NCBI GenBank assembly: GCA_963773665.1
Contig: CAVZBZ010000009.1
Coordinates: 1 to 64,000, forward strand
Reading direction: 5' to 3'
DNA: 64,000 nucleotides
Source of the DNA: DATJLY01 sp963773665
Lineage (GTDB): Bacteria; Pseudomonadota; Alphaproteobacteria; ATCC43930; CGMCC-115725
In this document: piece after piece, positions 1-10,648 of the stretch
How the letters are laid out: each line of letters starts with the position of its first letter
Numbering within the stretch: position 1 is the stretch's first letter
The notes under the pieces: generated by a model
The model's input: only the letters and a program-made list of their open reading frames with translations
The model's database searches: none
Told to the model about the DNA's origin: nothing
Program-made: the position numbers and the translations under genes

Positions 1-1
1 T

Positions 2-1639
<1,638 letters not shown>

Positions 1640-1699
1640 TCCAATCGGGTTAATCCCCTTGGCGGAACTCTCGCATCAAGAGGTGGCTGTATTCCTGTC

Positions 1700-2176
1700 A
1701 TGACCAAGGTCCCCATGACGATGGCCGGCTTCAACCGTCTCCAGGACGAGCTCAAGCGGCTCAAGACGATGGACCGCCCGTCCATCATCAAGCAGATCGC
1801 GGAGGCGCGCTCGCACGGCGACATCTCCGAGAACGGGGAATATCTTGCGGCGCGCGAGAGGCAGAGTTTCGTCGAGGGGCGGGTGCTCGAGCTCGAGGAC
1901 AAGATCGCCCGGGCCGAGGTCATCGACGTCTCCAAGCTCTCCGGCAAAACGGTGAAATTCGGCGCGACCGTGACCTTGGCCGACGAGGAGACGGACGATG
2001 AGGCGGCCTACCAGATCGTCGGCGAGGATGAGGCCGATATCAGCAAGGGCCGGCTCTCGGTCACTTCGCCCCTGGCGCGCGCCTTGATCGGCAAGAGCAT
2101 CGGCGACACGGTCGAAGTCTCGACCCCGCGCGGCGGCGCACGCTCCTACGAGGTCATCAAGGTCCGCTTCCGCTAG
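1700..2176 (+). CDS. greA: Transcription elongation factor GreA
   Basis: GreA binds the secondary channel of RNA polymerase and stimulates cleavage of backtracked transcripts. The 158-residue length is normal for the family. The N-terminal coiled coil carries the conserved acidic tip HGDISENGEYLAA, and the C-terminal FKBP-like domain ends in SYEVIKVRFR. The ATG at 1700 gives the usual MTKVPMT start. It lies 60 bp behind carB and converges on the Lrp-type regulator, overlapping its 3' end by 4 bp. Confidence 0.97.
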   Translation: MTKVPMTMAGFNRLQDELKRLKTMDRPSIIKQIAEARSHGDISENGEYLAARERQSFVEGRVLELEDKIARAEVIDVSKLSGKTVKFGATVTLADEETDDEAAYQIVGEDEADISKGRLSVTSPLARALIGKSIGDTVEVSTPRGGARSYEVIKVRFR

Positions 2177-2658
2177 ACCTTTCCATCGACCTCGATCGGC
2201 ACGCCGGGCTCGTATTTCGACGGGCGGATGGCAAGCGAGGAGCGCACGTGGGCGACATTGGGCGCAGCGGTGAGCTTGGTCGTGAGAAAGCGCTGGTAGC
2301 TGTCCCAGTCGGTCGCCACGATCTTCAGCAGGAAATCGGTCTCGCCGGCGAGCATGTGCGCCTCGCGCACCTCGGGCCACGCGGAAGTGAGCGCCTCGAA
2401 CGCCTTGAGATCGGGCTCGGCCTGGCTCGACAGCCCGACCTGCGCGAACACCGTGACGCCGAAGCCCAAAGCCTCGGGATTCACGTCGGCGTGGTAGCCG
2501 CGGATGAAGCCTGCCTCCTCGAGCGCGCGCACGCGCCGAAGGCACGGCGGCGCGGAAATGCCGGCGCGCCGGGCCAGCTCGACATTGGTGATGCGACCGT
2601 TCGCCTGAAGGTCGCGAAGGATGCGCCGATCGATCTTGTCGAGCTTGATGCGGCGCAT
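2173..2658 (-). CDS. Lrp/AsnC family transcriptional regulator
   Basis: This is a 161-residue regulator with the family's two parts. The N-terminal winged HTH starts LDKIDRRILRDLQANGRITN and contains LARRAGISAPPCLRRVRALE. The C-terminal RAM ligand-binding domain lies at about residues 65-155. Such proteins usually sense amino acids as octamers or similar assemblies; the ligand here cannot be read from the sequence. It converges on greA and is divergent from the ELM1-like gene with a 133-bp gap, so it may control itself and that neighbour (inference). Confidence 0.93.
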   Translation of the reverse strand: MRRIKLDKIDRRILRDLQANGRITNVELARRAGISAPPCLRRVRALEEAGFIRGYHADVNPEALGFGVTVFAQVGLSSQAEPDLKAFEALTSAWPEVREAHMLAGETDFLLKIVATDWDSYQRFLTTKLTAAPNVAHVRSSLAIRPSKYEPGVPIEVDGKV

Positions 2659-2791
2659 CGAAGCCTCCCGGATCTTGTTTTTGGCAACTCGGCCGCGCGA
2701 CGCGACCGAATGTTGCTCATCCTAGCGGCCGGTAATTATATTGCAACCGGCCGGCGCGCCCTTTCCGCACGCGCCATGATGTAGATAGTCC

Positions 2792-3772
2792 ATGGGGTTA
2801 GCAGCATCCCCGCCGAGCGTCTGGGCGATCCACGACGGCAAGGCCGGCATGGCGAGCCAGGTTCTGGGCCTTGCCGAGGCGGTCGGCTGGCCGTTCGTCG
2901 AGAAGCGCCTCGCCATTCGCGCGCCGTGGCGCCATCTCGTGCCAGCGCTGTGGTTTCAGCCGCTTGCCGCCGCAGGATCGGGCGGCGCCCGGCTCGAGCC
3001 GCCATGGCCCGATCTTCTCATCGCCTGCGGGCGCAACGCCGTCGCTCCGGCGCTCGCAGTGAAGCGCGCGAGCGGCGGCCGCACGTTCTGGGTGCAAATC
3101 CAGGACCCGCGCTATGCGCGAAACCGGGCCGACCTCGTCGTGGCGCCGAGCCACGACCCGGCCCAGGGCGGCAACGTCGTCACCACGCTTGGCGCCGTGC
3201 ATCGCGTGACCCCGGCTCGGCTCGAGGAAGGCGCGCGCCGCTTCGCGCCGCTCCTGACGCACCTGCCGCGGCCGCTCGTGGCGGTGCTGATCGGCGGCGA
3301 CAACCGTGTCTACCGCCTGACGCCGGAGCGGCTGTCCGCGCTCGCCGCCGAGCTTGCTGCGCTTGCCGCGGCCGGGATGGGGCTCGCCATCACGCCATCG
3401 CGCCGCACCGAGGCGGCCGCGCTCGCCGAACTCAAGGCGCGGCTCCACGGGCTTCCGGCCTTCATCTGGGAGGGGGAAGGCGAGAACCCGTATTTCGGCA
3501 TGCTCGGCCTTGCCGATGCGTTCGTCGTCACGGCGGACTCCGTCAACATGGTGAGCGAGGCGGCGGCCACGGGAAAGCCGGTGCATGTCGTGGCACTCGA
3601 AGGCGGCTCCAAGAAATTCGCGCGCTTCCATCGGGCGATGGAGGAGGCCGGCATCACCCGGCCGTTCCGCGGCGCGATCGAGGCGTGGAGCTATCGCCCG
3701 CCCGACGAGGCGGCGCGCGCGGCGGCGCTGATCCGCGACCGGCTCGCCGTGCGCCTCGCCGAAGTGGCATGA
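2792..3772 (+). CDS. Mitochondrial fission ELM1 family protein
   Basis: This 326-residue protein matches the ELM1 (formerly DUF1022) family, which has a GT-B glycosyltransferase-like fold and is common in alphaproteobacteria. Typical family segments include VWAIHDGKAGMASQVLGLAE at the N-terminus, WVQIQDPR, VLIGGDN and VTADSVNMVSEAAATGKPV near the C-terminus. Its biochemical role in bacteria is not established; a cell-envelope sugar transfer role is a guess from the fold. Its stop overlaps the start of the PAP2 gene in an ATGA, so the two are probably translationally coupled. Confidence 0.88.
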   Translation: MGLAASPPSVWAIHDGKAGMASQVLGLAEAVGWPFVEKRLAIRAPWRHLVPALWFQPLAAAGSGGARLEPPWPDLLIACGRNAVAPALAVKRASGGRTFWVQIQDPRYARNRADLVVAPSHDPAQGGNVVTTLGAVHRVTPARLEEGARRFAPLLTHLPRPLVAVLIGGDNRVYRLTPERLSALAAELAALAAAGMGLAITPSRRTEAAALAELKARLHGLPAFIWEGEGENPYFGMLGLADAFVVTADSVNMVSEAAATGKPVHVVALEGGSKKFARFHRAMEEAGITRPFRGAIEAWSYRPPDEAARAAALIRDRLAVRLAEVA

Positions 3773-5115
3773 AGCCCGCGCGCGTCGCGCTGTTTCTCGC
3801 GGCGTTTCTCATCATCTGCGGCGGGACGGTGCTCGTTCCCGCGATCGACCTGTGGGCGAGCGGCCTGTTCTATGAGCCTGGCCGCGGCTTCTACCTGGCC
3901 GATTGGTATCCGTTTTTGCTGGTGCGCCGGGCGATGCCGATACTCGCCGCGCTCATCGCGCTCGCGGGGTTCGCGCTGATCGTAGGCGGCGCGCGCCGGA
4001 AGTGGTGCGGCCTCGACTGGCGCGCGGGCGCGTTTCTCGTGCTGGCGCTCGCGCTCGGGCCGGGGCTCGTCGTCAACACGATCTTCAAGGACCATTGGGG
4101 CCGCGCGCGGCCGGCACAGATCGCGTCCTTCGGCGGCGCGGCGCAGTTCTCGCGCCCTTTCGTGCCGAGCGACCAGTGCGCGCGCAACTGCTCGTTTCCC
4201 GCAGGCGACCCGTCGAATGGCTTCGTCCTGGTCGCAGCCGGGTTCCTGGTCGCGGCGCCCCGGCCGCGCCGCGCCGCCATTGCCGGAGCGGTGGGGCTGG
4301 GCGCGCTCATAGGATTCGTGCGCATCGCCCAGGGCGGGCATTTCCTGTCCGACGTGATCGCGTCGGGGTTTTTGGTGTTCGCTGCGACGTGGCTGCTCCA
4401 TCGCTGGATCGTCGTCGCCGACGGGCTTTCGGCGCTCGGGCGCTGCGTGCGGAACCCGCCGCCAGCGATGAAGCGCTTTCTCCTGCTGCTCGCGCTCGAC
4501 GCGGGCGCGGTCGCGGCGTCCTATGCCTGGCTCGACCGCCCGCTCGCGCGCGCGTTCGCGCGGCTCGATCCCGGCATCGACGCGGTCTTCCGCTTCATCA
4601 CCGAGTTCGGCGTCTCGACGGGATATCTCGTCATCGCAGCGATACTTATCCTGGGTTTTGCGCGCGCGGCGCAGCGCGAAACCGATCCGGCACACAAGCT
4701 CCGCATCGCGCTCTACGCCTGGCGTGCGGGATTTGTCTTCGTCACGGTCGCGGGCGCGGGGCTCGCGGGCGACATCCTGAAGCCGGTGTTCGGCCGCGCC
4801 CGGCCGCGGCTTTTTCTCGATGACGGCATATTCGGCTTCTCCTGGCATGGCGCGCATGCGGCCTATTGGTCCTTTCCCTCGGGCCATGCCATCACCGTCG
4901 TCAGCCTGGCCGCGGCTCTCTATGCGATCGAGCGGCGCTTCTGGCCGCTTTATGCGGCGCTGGCGCTTCTCGTCATGGCGAGCCGGGTGGTGCTCGACCT
5001 GCACTACCTGAGCGATATTCTCGCCGGCGCGTTCCTCGCCGGGACGATGGCCTGGGCGGCTACGGCCTCGTTCCGGCGCGCCGGCATCCGGATCGCGGTC
5101 AGCGATAACCCTTGA
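3769..5115 (+). CDS. Tandem PAP2-family membrane phosphatase (two PAP2 domains in one polypeptide)
   Basis: This 448-residue membrane protein has two complete PAP2 acid phosphatase domains with no stop between them. Domain 1 (about residues 1-215) has KDHWGRARP at 107-115, a variant second motif CSFPAGDPSNG at 141-151 in place of PSGH, and RIAQGGHFLSD with H191 and D195. Domain 2 (about 235-440) has KPVFGRARP at 338-346, the canonical PSGH at 370-373 and SRVVLDLHYLSD with H412 and D416. PAP2 enzymes dephosphorylate lipid phosphates such as undecaprenyl diphosphate, lipid A or phosphatidic acid; the substrates here are unknown. An in-frame ATG at 4468 opens domain 2 and could be an internal start. 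Confidence 0.9.
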   Translation: MKPARVALFLAAFLIICGGTVLVPAIDLWASGLFYEPGRGFYLADWYPFLLVRRAMPILAALIALAGFALIVGGARRKWCGLDWRAGAFLVLALALGPGLVVNTIFKDHWGRARPAQIASFGGAAQFSRPFVPSDQCARNCSFPAGDPSNGFVLVAAGFLVAAPRPRRAAIAGAVGLGALIGFVRIAQGGHFLSDVIASGFLVFAATWLLHRWIVVADGLSALGRCVRNPPPAMKRFLLLLALDAGAVAASYAWLDRPLARAFARLDPGIDAVFRFITEFGVSTGYLVIAAILILGFARAAQRETDPAHKLRIALYAWRAGFVFVTVAGAGLAGDILKPVFGRARPRLFLDDGIFGFSWHGAHAAYWSFPSGHAITVVSLAAALYAIERRFWPLYAALALLVMASRVVLDLHYLSDILAGAFLAGTMAWAATASFRRAGIRIAVSDNP

Positions 5116-6589
5116 AGCCCTCGAGATAGCGCACGACGTAGCTTCGGCTGTCGCCGCCGCCCAAGGGAATGACGATGTGCTGCACCGGCCCGGCCGCGGC
5201 AAAGCGCGTGACGATGCGCGTGATTTCGGGGTCGGGGCTCACCACGACCGCGTTCTGGCCGATGAATTGATCGGGCTTCGCCACGAGGTCGAACCCGTCG
5301 TGCGGCAGGTTGTCGTCGCCGTTCCACTTGAGGAATTTTTGGGGGTGCGGGCGCACGTAATAGAGCAGCTCCGCCATGGTTTCGCGGTCGTTGCCGATCA
5401 GCACGGCGTCCGGGTGCTCGCGCAGCATGGCGCCGACCGACAAGCCGAGGCGCTTGTAGCCGTGCAGGCGATGCAGCGGGTCGTAGCGCGCCGGCAGGTT
5501 CACCCCCAGCGCGCGCGCCGCGTCGCCCGCCTCGAACAGCACGACCGCCGCGGTAATGTGCAGCGCGACCGAAGCGACGACGACCCAGCGCCAGCCGCGC
5601 TGCACCAGCGCCGCCACAACCAGCACCGTCGCCGCGACATAGGCGGGTGCTGCCCAGTTGGGCTCGGCGCGCGACAGAAAGCTCACGACGAACATCATGG
5701 CGAGCGCCGGCCACGTGAAGAAGGCGAGGAGCGCCGCGCGCCGGTCGGCCAGGATTTTTCTCCCCTGCGCCGTCAGCACGATCAGCGCCGCGAACAAGAG
5801 CGGCCCGAACACGCCGAATTGCGAGCCGAAGAACAAGAGGAAATGGCCGGGGTGGAACAGGACGCCGTGGAACGATGCGTTGTCCGCGGTGTGGCGATAG
5901 CTCGCGAACCCGTGCGCGAGGTTCCAGGCGAAATTGGGCGCATAGATGAGGAGCGCGAGCGCGGAGGCACCCAAGAGCGCCGGTACATGCCGGCGCTCGT
6001 CGCGAAATGCCAGAAGAAAAAGCAGCGCCGAGACGAGCCAATAGGCCATGGCGTATTTCGACAGGAGGCCGATCCCCGCGGCGACGCCAAGCGCCACCCA
6101 CCATCGCCCGCCTTCGTCCCGCGCGCGCAGGAAGAAGAAGAGCGCGAGCGTCCAGCACAGCATGAGCGGTGCGTCCGTCGACATGATGACGGCCGAGGCC
6201 GACACTCCCGGCAGCGTCGCATAGACGACCGCCGACCATGAAGCGACGCGCGCGCCGTAAAGCCGATTGGCCAGCGCAAAAACCGTGAGCGAAGCCGCGA
6301 AATGGAGAACCGGCGCCGCGAGGCGCACCGCCAATTCGCTGTCGCCGAACACCGCAGTCGTGAGCGCGATCAGCCAAGCGACGACCGGCGGCTTCGAGTA
6401 GTAGCCGAAGGCGGGATGGGTCGACCACCACCAGTACTGCGCCTCGTCGGGATAGAGATCGGCCCGGCCGAGCGCGAGCCAGACGAGCCGCAGCGCCGTC
6501 ACCGCGAAGACGGCGTTGAGCGCGTAGCGCCAGTAGCGCCCCTCGTCCGTCGTCGCGCGCGCCGCGCCGCCCGCCCTGGTTTCCTTCAT
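5099..6589 (-). CDS. Glycosyltransferase family 39 membrane protein (ArnT/PMT-like)
   Basis: This 496-residue polytopic membrane protein has an N-terminal DLYPDEAQYWWWSTHPAFGY segment. That is the acidic DE-containing first periplasmic loop of GT39 enzymes that use polyprenyl-phosphate-linked sugars. Many hydrophobic helices follow, then a C-terminal soluble part. GT39 members transfer mannose or aminoarabinose to proteins or lipid A; the acceptor here is unknown. It converges with the tandem PAP2 gene and overlaps it by 17 bp. Proximity to a lipid-phosphate phosphatase would suit envelope glycolipid metabolism (inference). Confidence 0.9.
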   Translation of the reverse strand: MKETRAGGAARATTDEGRYWRYALNAVFAVTALRLVWLALGRADLYPDEAQYWWWSTHPAFGYYSKPPVVAWLIALTTAVFGDSELAVRLAAPVLHFAASLTVFALANRLYGARVASWSAVVYATLPGVSASAVIMSTDAPLMLCWTLALFFFLRARDEGGRWWVALGVAAGIGLLSKYAMAYWLVSALLFLLAFRDERRHVPALLGASALALLIYAPNFAWNLAHGFASYRHTADNASFHGVLFHPGHFLLFFGSQFGVFGPLLFAALIVLTAQGRKILADRRAALLAFFTWPALAMMFVVSFLSRAEPNWAAPAYVAATVLVVAALVQRGWRWVVVASVALHITAAVVLFEAGDAARALGVNLPARYDPLHRLHGYKRLGLSVGAMLREHPDAVLIGNDRETMAELLYYVRPHPQKFLKWNGDDNLPHDGFDLVAKPDQFIGQNAVVVSPDPEITRIVTRFAAAGPVQHIVIPLGGGDSRSYVVRYLEGFKGYR

Positions 6590-6607
6590 CGCCCGGGTAA
6601 TCCTGCT

Positions 6608-6711
6608 CCGTCATGGCCGCGCTTGTCCCGGCCATCCACGACTTACCTCGGCCCAATAAAGCGACCCGTGGATGCCCGGCACAAGGCATGTCCTCGGGCC
6701 GGCCATGACGG
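6608..6711. repeat. Dispersed palindromic intergenic repeat (CCGTCATGGCC family)
   Basis: The arms CCGTCATGGCC (6608-6618) and GGCCATGACGG (6701-6711) are perfect 11-bp inverted repeats. Inner arms CCATCCACG (6632-6640) and CGTGGATGC pair almost fully. The layout resembles mobile palindromes found many times in alphaproteobacterial genomes, and I recognise the family only by this pattern. It fills the gap between the divergent GT39 gene and the unknown gene at 6808. Confidence 0.65.
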
Positions 6712-6807
6712 TAGAGAAACGTAACCGGCGCCGCCTGCCGCGAATCGCCGCGGCGGCAAAGGTGGCATTTGCGGCCTGTGCTTGCTAAGTCAGGGGCCGG
6801 ATTTTCC

Positions 6808-8717
6808 ATGTCCTTGCGCATCGAGACATTCAACAACGCGAGCGGCGGCAACGCCTTTTTCAAGGCGGTGACGCATCCGCTCGCGGCGCGGCGCTGGGCC
6901 GAGCTGCGGCGCCGGCTCGGCGACGAGGCGGTCGCGATCTACGATCCCGACGGCCAGGCCGACGCGCTCGCCGAGCTGTACGATCTGCGCGGGCTCAAGC
7001 TTGCCGGCAGCTTCGTCCAGGACGTGAGCCATGTCGGCCGCGCGGTGCTGGGCCTGCCGGCGCAGCCCGTGACCGAACTGCCCGCATGCCGCGCCAAATT
7101 CGTGCTGGCGATCGCGTTCGACGCGGCCCGGCTCGTCGCCCATATCCAGCACCTCGTGCCGCAGGGCGCCGAGGTCGAGACGCTCGACGCGCTGCGCATC
7201 CCGGACGCGCTTCTCAGCAATCGCGCGCGCTATCTCGATCCCTTGAACTTCGCCACCAATTTCGTCTTCTTCCGCGAGGCGGACGGGCTCTCGACGCGGC
7301 TGGTCACGGCGAATTACTGGATGGGCTATGGCGCGCCGGCGGCGGCGCTGTGGTGCCTCCTGTTCGATGGCGCGGGCGGGACGCTCGCCGAATGGCGCGA
7401 GGAGCTGCCGCCGGGGATGAGCGCCATCGTGCTCGACAGCCGCGCAGTGCGGCGCGCGCTTCGGCTTGCCCGAATTTACCGGGCAGCTGTTCCTGCACGT
7501 GATCGGCGCCGAGGGCCACGACGTGGTGAAATACGCGCTCGACATCGCGGGCGGCGAGGGCAATCCATCGCTTTCGGCAACGCACGACGCCAATTCCTGG
7601 CCGGCCGATTTCTATGCCGGGCTGCCCGCGCCAGCAGGCAGGCGAGAGCGTGACGCTGTGGGTGCAGAACAGCCAGCCCTGCGCCATTCCCGCGGGCGCG
7701 GTCGGGCTCAACCTCATGGGCGAGGAAGCGGTGCGCCATCTTCCGCGCGAGATCGCGCCCTATGCGACCTGCGCCGTCGATGTCGCGTCGATCCTGCCGG
7801 CGGCGCGCTGGCCGCAGCAGATCGAGGTGCGCGCCGGCAAATATTTCGTGCGGCCGCGCTACGAGGTGACGGCCGGCGCGCGGCGGCGCATCGCCCACGT
7901 CAATGTCGAGCGCACCGACCTTCGCCCGGATCCGAAGCTCGCCGAACTCGGCAATCTCCTGGGCAAGGGCTATCTCCTGCCGGCGCCGGTCCTGCCGCTC
8001 GGCGAATACCGCACGCTGGCGCTGCCGACGCCGATGGCGACGGCGCAGCAGGAGCTGCCCATCGCACTCGCGATCTACGACCGCGACGGGCGCGAGGTCG
8101 CGCGAAAATTCTTGGGCCGGCTGCCGCGCGGGCATGCCGGTCGCGTTGCGACATCGACGAGGTGCTGGACGGCGCCGATCTGCCCGGCGGCTACGGCCAT
8201 CTCGAGCTGAATTACGATTTCAGCGAGGGCGGCGAGGGCGACGGCTGGCTGCACGCGCTCTTCCGCTACGCGCATCGCGCGAGCGGCCACGAGGCCGAGA
8301 CGAGCTTCGGCGCGCACGTGTTCAACACCGTGCTGACCTATCGCGGCGAGCCGCAATCCTATTCCGGCCGCGCGCCCGGGCTTTCGACGCGGCTCTTCCT
8401 GCGGCTCGGATCGAGCGGGCACGATACGATCTGCCACCTGATCTATCCCGCCTCGACGCCGTGGCACGGCACGAGCCAAACCGATCTCGTGCTGCATGAC
8501 CGCGCCGGATCCGAGATCGCGCGCGCCGCGCTCGCGATCCCGTGCTCGGGCTCGCGTCTGTGGCGCTATCGCGACACGTTCGATGAGGCGAACGCGCGCG
8601 CGCGCCGGCGAGGATGCCTATATCATCGTGCGCGACACGACCTGCCGGCTCTTCGGCTATCACGGACTCCTCGGCGCGCGCGGCGCCTTCAGCCTCGACC
8701 ACATGTTCGGCTTCTGA
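6808..8717 (+). pseudogene. Large gene of unknown function, broken by frameshifts as written
   Basis: I do not recognise this family. The coding signal starts at ATG 6808 (MSLRIETFNN) and runs to the stop at 8717 only if about five single extra bases are removed: near 7456, near 7630, two between about 8120 and 8140, and near 8595. The repaired product would be roughly 630 residues, soluble-looking, without a signal peptide or obvious motif, ending in GAFSLDHMFGF. Protein-like coding continues smoothly across each break (for example GLPEFTGQLFLH after the first), so the gene is probably intact in the organism and the breaks are sequence errors. trxB follows 6 bp later and shows the same defect. 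Confidence 0.7.
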
Positions 8718-8723
8718 CGCGCC

Positions 8724-9692
8724 ATGACCCAATACCGCACCAAGCTCCTCATCATCGGCTCCGGCCCCGCGGGCTACACCGCCGCGATCTATGCCGCGCG
8801 CGCCAATCTCGAGCCCATTCTCGTGCTTGGGCATGCAGCCGGGCGGGCAGCTCACGATCACCACCGACGTCGAGAACTATCCGGGCTTCGCCGAGGTGAT
8901 CCAGGGCCCCTGGCTCATGGAGCAGATGTACAAGCAGGCCGAGCATGTCGGCACGCGCTGCATGAGCGACCTCATCGTCAAGGCCGATCTCGGCGCGCGG
9001 CCGTTCGTCTGCATCGGCGATTCGGGCGATAGCTATGTCGCCGACGCGCTCGCCATCTGCACCGGGGCGCAGGCGCGCTGGCTCGGGATTGCCGAGCGAG
9101 GAGCTGCTCAGCGGCCTCGGCGTCTCGGCCTGCGCCACCTGCGACGGGTTCTTCTTCCGCGGCAAGGAAGTCGTGGTGGTGGGCGGCGGCAATACCGCGG
9201 TCGAGGAGGCGCTTTATCTCACCAACCACGCGACCCGCGTCACGCTTGATCCACCGCCGCGACGCGCTGCGCGCCGAGAAAATCCTGCAGGCGCGGCTCT
9301 TCGCCAATCCGAAGATTGCCGTCATCTGGGACAGCGTCGTCGAGGAGATCGTCGGCGGCGGGGAGCCGCAACGGGTCACGGGCGTGGCGCTCAAAAACGT
9401 CAAGACAGGCGTCGTGCGCGAGCTTGCGTGCGACGGCGTCTTCGTCGCCATCGGCCACACCCCCGTGACCGAGCTGTTCCGCGGCCAGCTTGCGCTCGAT
9501 CCCGAGGGCTACATCCTCACCCGCCCGGATTCGACGGCGACCGACGTTCCCGGCGTCTTTGCCGCCGGCGACGTGCGCGACAAGGTCTTCCGCCAGGCCG
9601 TGACGGCAGCCGGCATGGGCTGCATGGCGGCGCTCGAGGCCGAGAAGTTCCTGGCTGCACTGGATGCCGCGGCGCTCGTCCCCGTAGAATAG
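8724..9692 (+). pseudogene. trxB: Thioredoxin reductase, broken by three frameshifts as written
   Basis: TrxB is the FAD- and NADPH-dependent reductase of thioredoxin. All family landmarks are present but in shifting frames: IIGSGPAGYTAAIYAARA (FAD site), QPGGQLTITTDVENYPG, the redox pair CATC in GVSACATCDGFFF, VVVVGGGNTAVEEALYL (NADPH site) and GVFAAGDVRDKVFRQAVTAA at the end. One extra base each near 8828 (CTTGGGC for CTTGGC), 9088 (CTCGGGATT for CTCGGATT) and 9245 (CTTGATC for CTGATC) breaks the frame. Two of these are one-base extensions of a G run. I read this as error in the assembly, not true gene loss. Repaired length would be about 320 residues. Confidence 0.88.
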
Positions 9693-9734
9693 GCTAGAAT
9701 AGAACAGGTCAAAAACGCCGTGGCGATCCAACCA

Positions 9735-10637
9735 ATGGATTGGGACAAGCTGCGGGTCTTTCACGCCGTCGCCGAGGCCGGCAGCTTCACGCATGCCGGC
9801 GAGGCGCTCAATCTGAGCCAGTCCGCCGTGAGCCGGCAGATCAGCGCGCTCGAGGAAAGCCTGTCGGTCCCGCTGTTCCATCGCCATGCCCGCGGCCTCA
9901 TCCTGACCGAGCAGGGCGATCTCCTCTACCGCACCGCGCGCGAGGTGTTCGCCAAGCTCGCCATGACCGAGGCGATGCTGTCGGAATCGAAGGACCGGCC
10001 GAAGGGGCCGCTCAAGGTGACGACCACCGTTGCGTTCGGCTCGGCCTGGCTCGTGCCGCGCGTGCGCGAATTTTTGGACCTCTATCCCGAGATCGAGGTG
10101 TCGTTCGTCTTGGACGACAGCGAGCTCGATCTGTCGATGCGCGAGGCCGACGTGGCGATCCGCATGTCGCCGCCGCGCCAGCCCGACCTGGTGCAGCGCC
10201 ACCTCATGACGGTGCGCAACCTGGTGTTCGCCTCGCGCGACTATCTGAAGAAATACGGCACGCCGCAAAAGCCCGAGGATCTCGACAAGCACCGGATCAT
10301 CATCTACGGCGGCGATTCGCGCCCGCCGGTGCGCTACGTGAACTGGCTCATCGAGGCCGGCGCCGATGGGCGCGAGCGGCGGCCGATCATGGCGGTGAAC
10401 AACCTCTACGCGATCTTCCGCGCGATCGAAAGCGGCCTCGGCATCGCCGCCATGCCCGATTTCATGGAGCGCGAGACGAGCGATCTCGTGCGCATTCTGC
10501 CGGAGCTGCAGGGGCCCGAGATCGAGGCCTATTTCGTCTATCCCGAGGAGCTGCGCACCTCGAAGCGCATTGCCGTGTTCCGCGACTTCCTGCTGCGCAA
10601 GGTTGGCGAGCGCAACGGCTCGACGCCGGCGCGTTAG
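9735..10637 (+). CDS. LysR-type transcriptional regulator
   Basis: This regulator of about 300 residues has an N-terminal winged HTH (MDWDKLRVFHAVAEAGSFTH, then LNLSQSAVSRQISALEE) and a periplasmic-binding-like effector domain from about residue 90. The ATG at 9735 gives the family's normal MDWDKLRVF start; an in-frame GTG at 9720 would add five residues. It lies downstream of trxB on the same strand, an arrangement also seen in relatives, and is followed 11 bp later by the ferritin-like gene. The inducer is unknown. Confidence 0.93.
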   Translation: MDWDKLRVFHAVAEAGSFTHAGEALNLSQSAVSRQISALEESLSVPLFHRHARGLILTEQGDLLYRTAREVFAKLAMTEAMLSESKDRPKGPLKVTTTVAFGSAWLVPRVREFLDLYPEIEVSFVLDDSELDLSMREADVAIRMSPPRQPDLVQRHLMTVRNLVFASRDYLKKYGTPQKPEDLDKHRIIIYGGDSRPPVRYVNWLIEAGADGRERRPIMAVNNLYAIFRAIESGLGIAAMPDFMERETSDLVRILPELQGPEIEAYFVYPEELRTSKRIAVFRDFLLRKVGERNGSTPAR

Positions 10638-10648
10638 CGGCGCGGGGC

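Noticed and set aside
2248..2784. Plus-strand frame over the Lrp gene
   Set aside because: It is antisense to a regulator with clear HTH and RAM domains.
8724..9692. Programmed frameshifting in trxB
   Set aside because: Three separate shifts in trxB, five more in the adjacent gene, all single-base insertions and without slippery-site layout, fit sequence error better.
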